A stretch of DNA of 17,627 nucleotides from Actinomycetes bacterium (GTDB taxonomy: Bacteria > Actinomycetota > Actinomycetes > Actinomycetales > Cellulomonadaceae): NCBI GenBank assembly GCA_023461115.1, contig JAEWOA010000220.1:1-17627 (forward strand). Reading direction: 5' to 3'. Shown here piece by piece: positions 13,024 to 17,627 of the stretch (positions within the stretch are counted from its first letter, which is position 1; the number at the start of each line of letters is the position of its first letter). The translations under genes were made by a program, and so were the position numbers. The notes below the pieces were generated by a model, which was not told the origin of the DNA, searched no databases, and was given only the letters and a program-made list of their open reading frames with translations.

Positions 13024-14930
13024 GACGCGAGCACCCCCAACCGGAAGACCAGCACGGCGCCCACCCAAGCGATCACGAGCCCCGCGCCCACCGCGAAGGC
13101 CGTCCACCGCCATCCGAAGAGCCGGCGCTGCTCGGCGACGGTCGCCAGGCACGGCGAGTACGCCAGCACGAACACCATGAAGGCGGCCGCCGCGGCGGCG
13201 CCGTGCCCTCCGGACGTCTCGTCGAACGTCGCGCGCATGCGGCTGCCCAGGTCGCCCGGGGCCGCGGGGTCGTCGGGCTCGTCCACCGCGAACGACTGCG
13301 CGAAGGAGCCGACGACGACCTCCTTGGCCACGAACCCCGTGGTCAGCGCGGCCGCCGCCTGCCACGACCCGAACCCGGCAGGCGCCAGCACGGGCGCCAC
13401 GCCCTGCGCCATGCGCCCGTACGCCGAGTCCTCGACCGGCACGTCCCCGAACGCCGACGACCCGGCGACCGGCACGGCCATCAGCACCCACACCACGGTG
13501 AGCGTCGCGACGATGATGCGGCCCGCCTTCACGACGAACGCCCGCACCCGCACCCACGCCGAGAGGAGGATCGCCGAGAGCCGCGGCCGCTGGTAGGCGG
13601 GCAGGGCCAGGACGAACGGCTCGCGCACGACGTCGCGGAACAGCGTGCGCCGCAGCGCGAGCCCGCCCAGCACGACGAGCGCGATCGACGCGACGTACAT
13701 GCAGAAGATCGCGGTCCCGGCGTGCGCCGGGAAGAACACCGACGCCAACAGGATGTAGACCGTGAGCCGCGCGGTGCACGACGTGAAGGGCACGAGCAGC
13801 CCGGTGAGCAGGCGTTGGCGCGCGTGCGGGAGGGTGCGCGTCGCGGCGAGCGCGGGCAGGTTGCACCCGAACCCGACGACGAGCGGCAGCACCGCGCGCC
13901 CGTCGAGCCCGATCGCGCGCATGGCCCGGTCGGCGACGAACGCCGCGCGCGCCAGGTACCCCGAGTCCTCGAGCAGCGCGAGCGCGACGAACATCAGCCC
14001 CATCAGCGGCGCGAACGACAGCACGGTGCCGACGCCCGCGAGCACGCCGTCGACGAGCAGCCCCTGCACCCAGGCGAACGTGCCCGACGACGGCAGCACC
14101 GAGCGCAGCGCATCCGCGGCCCACCCGTTCACGGCCTGGTCCACCCAGTCCATCAGCGGCGCCGCGACCGCGGTCGCGAGCTCGAACATCGCCCACATGG
14201 CCGCGAGGAACACCGGCACCCCGATCCACGGGTGTAGCAGGAGCGCGTCGATGCGGTCGGAGCGGGTGCGCACGTGGGACTCGGCGGGCCGGTGGTCGAG
14301 CGCGTCCTGCACGCGGGCCACCCAGTCGAACAGCGCGTCGTCGTCGTCGGGGGCCCCGACGACGAACCGCGGGCTGCGCACACCGGCCGCGACGACCCGG
14401 CCCAGGTCCGCGAGCCCCCGCCCGGTCCGCGGGTCCACCGGCACCACGGGCACACCCAGCTCGTCGGACAGCCGCTCGGGGTCGACGACGACCCCGCGGG
14501 CAGACGCGACGTCGATCATCGTCAGCGCGACCACCGCGGCCCGGCCGGAGCGCGCGGCCTGCCCGGTGAGCAGCAGGCCCCGGCCCAGCGCCGTGCAGTC
14601 GACGACCACCACCGCGAGCGCCGTGCCGTCGTCGGCGATCGTGTCCGCCGCGAGCTGCTCGTCGGGCGAGCGCGCCACCAGCGAGTACGTGCCGGGCAGG
14701 TCGACGACGTCGAGGCGCTCGCCCGCGGCCCGCCACGTGCCCCGCGCGACCTCGACCGTGGTGCCCGGCGCGTTGACGACCCGTTGCCGCGCGCCCGTGA
14801 CCGCATTGAACAGCGTCGACTTGCCGACGTTCGGGTTCCCGAGCAGCGCGACGACGGCCGGGCGCTCGGCGACGCCGACCGGCCCGCTCGCATGCGCCTG
14901 CTCGCCGGGGCCCGCCTCGTGGCAGCTCAC
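13020..14930 (-). CDS. feoB: Ferrous iron transporter FeoB
   Basis: FeoB imports Fe2+ across the cytoplasmic membrane. The 636-residue product has an N-terminal G domain and a polytopic membrane part with two gate repeats. G1 is GNPNVGKS at 31-38, G2 includes PGTT, and G3 is DLPG at 77-80. G4 reads TMID at 137-140 where NxxD (usually NMxD) is expected, and G5 is not the usual SA form (VDPRTGRG). The gates show GFGCNLPALAATRTL and SCTARLTVYILLASVFFP, and SPCLATVAEQRR is near the C-terminus. It is shorter than E. coli FeoB (773). The GTG at 14930 overlaps the feoA stop as GTGA; the frame open to 15098 upstream is the feoA shadow. It is the second gene of feoABC, predicted to be under the iron box at 15211-15229. 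Confidence 0.96.
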   Translation of the reverse strand: MSCHEAGPGEQAHASGPVGVAERPAVVALLGNPNVGKSTLFNAVTGARQRVVNAPGTTVEVARGTWRAAGERLDVVDLPGTYSLVARSPDEQLAADTIADDGTALAVVVVDCTALGRGLLLTGQAARSGRAAVVALTMIDVASARGVVVDPERLSDELGVPVVPVDPRTGRGLADLGRVVAAGVRSPRFVVGAPDDDDALFDWVARVQDALDHRPAESHVRTRSDRIDALLLHPWIGVPVFLAAMWAMFELATAVAAPLMDWVDQAVNGWAADALRSVLPSSGTFAWVQGLLVDGVLAGVGTVLSFAPLMGLMFVALALLEDSGYLARAAFVADRAMRAIGLDGRAVLPLVVGFGCNLPALAATRTLPHARQRLLTGLLVPFTSCTARLTVYILLASVFFPAHAGTAIFCMYVASIALVVLGGLALRRTLFRDVVREPFVLALPAYQRPRLSAILLSAWVRVRAFVVKAGRIIVATLTVVWVLMAVPVAGSSAFGDVPVEDSAYGRMAQGVAPVLAPAGFGSWQAAAALTTGFVAKEVVVGSFAQSFAVDEPDDPAAPGDLGSRMRATFDETSGGHGAAAAAAFMVFVLAYSPCLATVAEQRRLFGWRWTAFAVGAGLVIAWVGAVLVFRLGVLAS

Positions 14931-15193
14931 GTCGTGGCCCGCGACGCCTCGACCAGCCGGACCGGCGCCCCGTCCCACGGGGCCACCTCGACGGCCGCGC
15001 ACGTCGTCGCGTCCACCGCGAGCCGGTGCGCGCCGAGCGCCAGCACGCGTCCCCCGAACGCCCCGCGGTGCGTCACCCGGACCAGCGCGCCCACACACAG
15101 CCCGAGCTCACGGCACCGGCGGCGCATGCCGTCGTCCAGGCACACGCCCACCACGCACACCGTGTCGCCAGGGGCGCAACTCGCCAGGTCCAT
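14927..15193 (-). CDS. feoA: FeoA SH3-like accessory protein
   Basis: This 88-residue cytosolic protein is needed for FeoB function in well-studied systems. It shows the FeoA pattern MRRRCRELGLCVGALVRVTH, then AFGGRVLALGAHRLAVD and a closing VEVAP strand. It holds six cysteines (6, 13, 18, 27, 33, 65), more than is usual for the family, which may matter for metal or redox sensing (inference). ATG 15193 is chosen because it opens the family N-terminus. No Shine-Dalgarno is present, and TACCGT ends seven bases upstream, predicting a leaderless mRNA. It is the first gene of feoABC, with its stop overlapping feoB. Confidence 0.92.
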   Translation of the reverse strand: MDLASCAPGDTVCVVGVCLDDGMRRRCRELGLCVGALVRVTHRGAFGGRVLALGAHRLAVDATTCAAVEVAPWDGAPVRLVEASRATT

Positions 15194-15200
15194 GCGATCG

Positions 15201-15206
15201 ACGGTA
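15201..15206 (-). promoter_or_regulatory. -10 element of the feoABC promoter
   Basis: The minus strand reads TACCGT, a TANNNT match, with seven bases to the feoA ATG. Transcription would begin at or next to the start codon. The iron box begins four bases upstream of this element. Confidence 0.55.
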
Positions 15207-15210
15207 GAAC

Positions 15211-15229
15211 TCAGGCAAGCCTTCCCTCA
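15211..15229 (-). promoter_or_regulatory. DtxR/IdeR-type iron box before feoA
   Basis: The plus strand reads TCAGGCAAGCCTTCCCTCA. It matches every fixed position of the degenerate DtxR/IdeR pattern TnAGGnnAGnCTnnCCTnA and 13 of 19 positions of the full consensus if the centre is taken as G or C. It lies immediately upstream of the predicted feoA -10 and covers the spacer and -35 region, where an iron-loaded repressor would block RNA polymerase. No dtxR gene is in the window. Confidence 0.82.
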
Positions 15230-15254
15230 TGGGACCGAGGTCCCCTCACGGCGC

Positions 15255-15692
15255 TCAGACGAGAGCGGCGTCCAGGGTGATCGTCGTGCCGGTCAGCGCC
15301 TTGCTCACCGGGCACGTGGCCTTGGCGTTCTGCGCCGCCGCGAGGAAGCCTGCCTCGTCGAGGCCCTCCACGCGTCCGCGCACCGTGAGCGCGATGCCGG
15401 AGATGTGGAATCCGCCCGCGGGGTCGGGGCGCAGCGTGACGTCGGCGGTCACGTCGAGCGAGCCGGGCGTGCCGCCCGCCTCGGCGATCACCGCGGAGAG
15501 CTGCATCGCGAAGCACGACGAGTGCGCGGCGCCGATCAGCTCCTCGGGGCTCGTCACCCCGCCCGCCGAGTCCGCCGCGCGCCGCGGGAAGTCCACGTCG
15601 AAGCCACCGGCCCCGGAGCTGGTGAGCTCGACGCGCCCCGAGCCGTCCTGCAGGGTGCCGGTCCAAGCGGTGTGCGCGCTGCGCGTGGCCAT
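15255..15692 (-). CDS. OsmC/Ohr-family thiol peroxidase
   Basis: This 145-residue cytosolic protein probably reduces organic hydroperoxides using two reactive cysteines: Cys60 in GAAHSSCFAMQL and Cys127 in NAKATCPVSKAL, both in their usual contexts and spacing. The acidic SPEELIGAAHS segment preceding the first Cys is typical of the OsmC branch. ATG 15692 has AAGGAG six bases upstream. A TAGCGT -10-like element lies about 36 bases upstream. It is on the same strand as feoA, 61 bases upstream of it, but the feo promoter and iron box fill that gap. Electron donor (lipoyl protein or other thiol) and regulator are unknown. Confidence 0.93.
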   Translation of the reverse strand: MATRSAHTAWTGTLQDGSGRVELTSSGAGGFDVDFPRRAADSAGGVTSPEELIGAAHSSCFAMQLSAVIAEAGGTPGSLDVTADVTLRPDPAGGFHISGIALTVRGRVEGLDEAGFLAAAQNAKATCPVSKALTGTTITLDAALV

Positions 15693-15698
15693 GGGTCG

Positions 15699-15704
15699 CT
15701 CCTT
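15699..15704 (-). promoter_or_regulatory. Ribosome binding site of the OsmC gene
   Basis: The minus strand reads AAGGAG, six bases before the ATG at 15692. Confidence 0.7.
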
Positions 15705-15728
15705 CGTCCGCGGGTGGATGCGTCGACC

Positions 15729-15734
15729 ACGCTA
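15729..15734 (-). promoter_or_regulatory. Candidate -10 of the OsmC gene
   Basis: The minus strand reads TAGCGT (TANNNT) 36 bases before the ATG, giving a leader of about 30 bases that contains the ribosome binding site. The -35 is unclear. Confidence 0.35.
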
Positions 15735-15776
15735 GGCGTGCGCCGCGCATCGCGCAGGAGGACGGCCCGCCGCGCT

Positions 15777-16763
15777 TCAGCGCGCGAGCTCCAAGTGGGC
15801 CGCCACCACCGACTGCGGCGCGCCCGCCTCGCGCAGCGTCCACGCCGCGCGCGCATGCCACTCGCGCCGCAGCCCGGGGTCGATCCCGCTGTAGAGCGCG
15901 CCCCGCACCACGTCGTGCCGGAACACCAGGCGGTCCCCGCGGGCCTTCACGACGCCCGCGGCGATCGCCGTGCGCAACGTGCGCCAGACGGCCGGCACGG
16001 GCTCGCCCGCGAGCGCCGCGAGGTCCAGCACCACGAACGAGACCCCCAGCACCGACGCGCGGGCCAGCAACGCCAGCACCGGCGGGCCCAGGTAGCCCAC
16101 GCGCTCGCGCACGCGCTCGTCGACGATGTCCCGCCAGTGCGGCCCGAACGCGTCGATTCCGCCGTCGACGGCTTGCAGGGCGCCCTCGTCACGCGCGGTC
16201 CCGACGATGTCGGCGACGAAGCCCGGGTTGCCGCCCGCGGTCGCGACCGCGCCCCGCAGCACCGGGCCGATCGACGCGCGGATGATCGCCTCGGCGAGTT
16301 CGGTGGCCGCGGCCGAGCTCAGGGGCCGCAACTCGAGCCACCGGGCGCCGGCCCGCGTCCAGGCGGTGATCACCCCCGTGAGCTCGGGCCGGTGCGGCAC
16401 GGGCCGCAACGTCACCACGGCCAGGTGGCCGGGAACGGGACCGCTCGCCGCGGCGGCCCGCAGGTCGTCGAGCGCGTCGGCCTGCGCCAGGTGCGCGTCC
16501 TCGACGACGACGAGCCGCGGCCGCTCGTCGCGGTCCGCGAGCGCGGCCACCCCCCGTTCCACCGGGATCCCGAGCAGCACGGACGACGACGCGAGCGCCT
16601 CCACGAGCCTGGTCTTGCCGACCCCGGCCTCGCCCTCCAGCAGCACCGCGCCACCCCAGCCGTCGGCCGCGCGCGAGAGCAGCTCGTCGAGGTCGTCGAG
16701 CTCCGCTGCCCGGCCCACCAGCGGCCACGCCTGTCCAGACGTGCCCGCAGGCCCGTTCTCCAT
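15777..16763 (-). CDS. Reduced AAA/STAND ATPase related to LuxR-type (LAL) regulators
   Basis: The 328-residue product starts with the PLVGRAAELDDLDELL entry typical of AAA_16 ATPases, then Walker A GEAGVGKTR at 44-52 and Walker B RLVVVEDAH at 83-91. A sensor-like VTLRPVP strand, a GGNPGFVADI segment and a FRHDVVRGALYSGI segment follow, as in MalT/LAL regulators. LAL proteins usually run 800-1000 residues with a tetratricopeptide region and a C-terminal LuxR helix-turn-helix; both are missing here. The Walker A-B distance is only about 33 residues where over 80 is usual. It could be a degraded gene, a stand-alone ATPase or an inhibitor of a full-length paralogue. The frame is clean with in-family codon use, which argues against recent decay. 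ATG 16763 lies six bases after a TAGCAT element. Confidence 0.75.
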   Translation of the reverse strand: MENGPAGTSGQAWPLVGRAAELDDLDELLSRAADGWGGAVLLEGEAGVGKTRLVEALASSSVLLGIPVERGVAALADRDERPRLVVVEDAHLAQADALDDLRAAAASGPVPGHLAVVTLRPVPHRPELTGVITAWTRAGARWLELRPLSSAAATELAEAIIRASIGPVLRGAVATAGGNPGFVADIVGTARDEGALQAVDGGIDAFGPHWRDIVDERVRERVGYLGPPVLALLARASVLGVSFVVLDLAALAGEPVPAVWRTLRTAIAAGVVKARGDRLVFRHDVVRGALYSGIDPGLRREWHARAAWTLREAGAPQSVVAAHLELAR

Positions 16764-16769
16764 AGGGCG

Positions 16770-16775
16770 ATGCTA
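16770..16775 (-). promoter_or_regulatory. -10 element for a leaderless ATPase mRNA
   Basis: The minus strand reads TAGCAT (TANNNT), followed by exactly six bases before ATG 16763. No Shine-Dalgarno sequence is present. The -35 is not evident. Confidence 0.5.
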
Positions 16776-16829
16776 GGAGCGCGCCCCCGGCGCGTCAGCG
16801 TGGAAGGCCGGGTGATCTGTGGCGCGCCG

Positions 16830-17627
16830 TCAGCGCTGGTACTCCCAGTGCCAGGGCTCGGGCTTGCCGCCGCCTGCCCCGGCCCACGCGGGGTGCGCCC
16901 AGCCGTAGTCCGCGGCGTGCGCCTTCATCCACTTGTGCTGCGCCGAGCCGAACGTGTTGACGCCGCCGCCGAGGTCCACGGCCAACCCCCACCCGTGGTT
17001 GGAGGTGCCGGGGTTGGCGCACAGCGAGCCCTTGGTCGCGCGGCACGAGACCTGGCCGCCGTACGAGCGGTACGAGTCATTGACCGTCAGGTGGGCGCCG
17101 AACGCCTTGGCGTACGCGGCGTCGAGCGCCTGCAGGTCCTCGGCTGCGTCGCAGCGCAGCTCCACCGCCTTGTCCCACGAGACGCCGCACAGCGCGCGCG
17201 GGGGGATCTTGCCGTTGGCGAAGCCGCGCAGCGACTTCTTCCACGCGGCCCGCTCGGCGGCCTTCTTGGCCGCGGCCCGCTCGGCCGCCTCCTGCGCGGC
17301 CTTGGCCTCGCGGATCTGGCGCGCGTCGGCCAGCACGTCTCCCGAGAGGTCGACCACCCGCATGAGCGCGGCCCGCAGGGCCTGCGTCTCCGCGTCCTCG
17401 GGGCCGGCGGGCGCGGACAACACGACGTCCGCGAGGCTCGCGGCGGAGTCGGCGGGCGCTGTCGTCGAGGCGGCTGTCGTCGAGGCGGCTGTTGTCGGGT
17501 CGGCTGTCGTCGCGGCGGCAGTCGTCGGGTCGGCTGTCGTCGCGGCGGCTGTCGCCGGGCCAGCAGTCGCCGGGCCAGCAGTCGTCGGGCCAGCAGTCGT
17601 CGGGCCAGCAGTCGCCGGGCCAGCAGT
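16830..17627 (-). CDS. VanY-type D,D-carboxypeptidase with coiled coil and repeat linker (5' end beyond window)
   Basis: The C-terminal domain is a zinc peptidase of family M15B (D-alanyl-D-alanine carboxypeptidase, VanY-like), which trims the terminal D-Ala of peptidoglycan stem peptides outside the membrane. Motifs in order are DSYRSYGGQ, SNHGWGLAVDLGGG with the zinc ligands His and Asp, and PEPWHWEYQR with the catalytic Glu/third-ligand His region; the protein ends there. N-terminal to it is an Ala/Lys/Glu-rich stretch with EAKAAQEAAERAAAKKAAER, probably a coiled coil, and before that a Thr/Ala/Pro pentapeptide-repeat linker. The frame stays open to base 17627 with no stop, so the true start, and probably a signal peptide or membrane anchor, lies outside. 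An in-frame GTG at 17423 exists but would remove the secretion signal. Confidence 0.88.
   Translation of the reverse strand, partial: TAGPATAGPTTAGPTTAGPATAGPATAAATTADPTTAAATTADPTTAASTTAASTTAPADSAASLADVVLSAPAGPEDAETQALRAALMRVVDLSGDVLADARQIREAKAAQEAAERAAAKKAAERAAWKKSLRGFANGKIPPRALCGVSWDKAVELRCDAAEDLQALDAAYAKAFGAHLTVNDSYRSYGGQVSCRATKGSLCANPGTSNHGWGLAVDLGGGVNTFGSAQHKWMKAHAADYGWAHPAWAGAGGGKPEPWHWEYQR
17461..17625 (-). repeat. 15-bp tandem repeat, about 11 copies, encoding a Thr/Ala/Pro linker
   Basis: Six units of the type GTCGTCGAGGCGGCT (17461-17550) are followed by five near-identical units of the type GTCGTCGGGCCAGCA (17551-17625). The array probably continues past the window. Read on the minus strand in the peptidase frame they give pentapeptides such as AGPTT, AGPAT, ADPTT and AASTT. 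Units in the right block differ only at one T/C position, which indicates recent duplication. Such linkers are common in secreted actinobacterial enzymes and are often O-glycosylated. Confidence 0.9.

Noticed and set aside
9860..13180. 1106-residue plus-strand open frame
   Set aside because: It runs antisense through the dehydrogenase and feoC, has extreme Arg/Val/Gly content and no recognisable domain.
14931..15098. N-terminal extension of the feoB frame
   Set aside because: It overlaps feoA and lacks FeoB similarity; GTG 14930 gives the normal FeoB N-terminus and the GTGA overlap.
17461..17627. CRISPR-like spacing of the 15-bp repeats
   Set aside because: Units are contiguous with no unique spacers and are in frame with the peptidase, so this is a coding tandem repeat.

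Overview
The window is very high in G+C, with third codon positions almost always G or C. It uses many GTG starts and has several promoters that sit directly on a start codon. Together with the gene families present (DUF5995, an actinobacterial zinc-free MDR dehydrogenase, feoABC behind a DtxR/IdeR-type box, a RAMA-domain protein, a fused FAD/Fe-S dehydrogenase and a VanY-type peptidase), this points to an actinobacterium, probably Micrococcales of the Cellulomonas type. The genus is an inference. Most of the window reads as ordinary chromosome: I see no insertion sequence, integrase, phage gene, CRISPR array, rRNA or tRNA.

Layout: (1) 1-2892, plus strand: a G-run-rich leader, a DUF5995 protein, an MDR-type oxidoreductase and an alpha/beta hydrolase. 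(2) 2932-4794, minus strand: a 620-aa protein with a nuclease-like fold at the N-terminus, a long disordered Pro/Ala/Ser linker and a C-terminal RAMA-like domain; its stop faces the hydrolase stop across 39 bases. (3) 5011-9216, minus strand: nhaC, arcD and arcA, an arginine-uptake and deimination unit with a cation/proton antiporter. The first two genes overlap by four bases; arcB and arcC are absent here. (4) 9307-9768, minus: a pyridoxamine-5'-phosphate-oxidase-fold protein. (5) 9815-12718, minus: a FAD plus Fe-S D-2-hydroxyacid dehydrogenase of the GlcD-GlcF fusion type. (6) 12784-15193, minus: feoA, feoB and feoC, joined by two GTGA stop/start overlaps and preceded by a 19-bp DtxR/IdeR-like iron box. 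(7) 15255-15692, minus: an OsmC/Ohr-family thiol peroxidase. (8) 15777-16763, minus: a short ATPase that looks like a cut-down LuxR-type (LAL) regulator. (9) 16830 to the right edge, minus: a VanY-type D,D-carboxypeptidase with a coiled coil and a pentapeptide-repeat linker, cut by the window edge.

How the genes work together: the feo operon imports ferrous iron, and the box suggests it is shut off by an iron-loaded DtxR-family repressor. The neighbouring OsmC protein would deal with peroxides, and the FAD/Fe-S dehydrogenase downstream is itself an iron consumer, but a shared regulon is only an inference. The arc block would exchange arginine for ornithine or citrulline and release ammonia, with NhaC possibly balancing Na+/H+. 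The least understood item is the nuclease-fold/RAMA protein. Other points worth a second look are a recurrent promoter layout predicting leaderless mRNAs, a variant G4 motif in FeoB, the reduced LAL ATPase, and the coding tandem repeats at the right edge.
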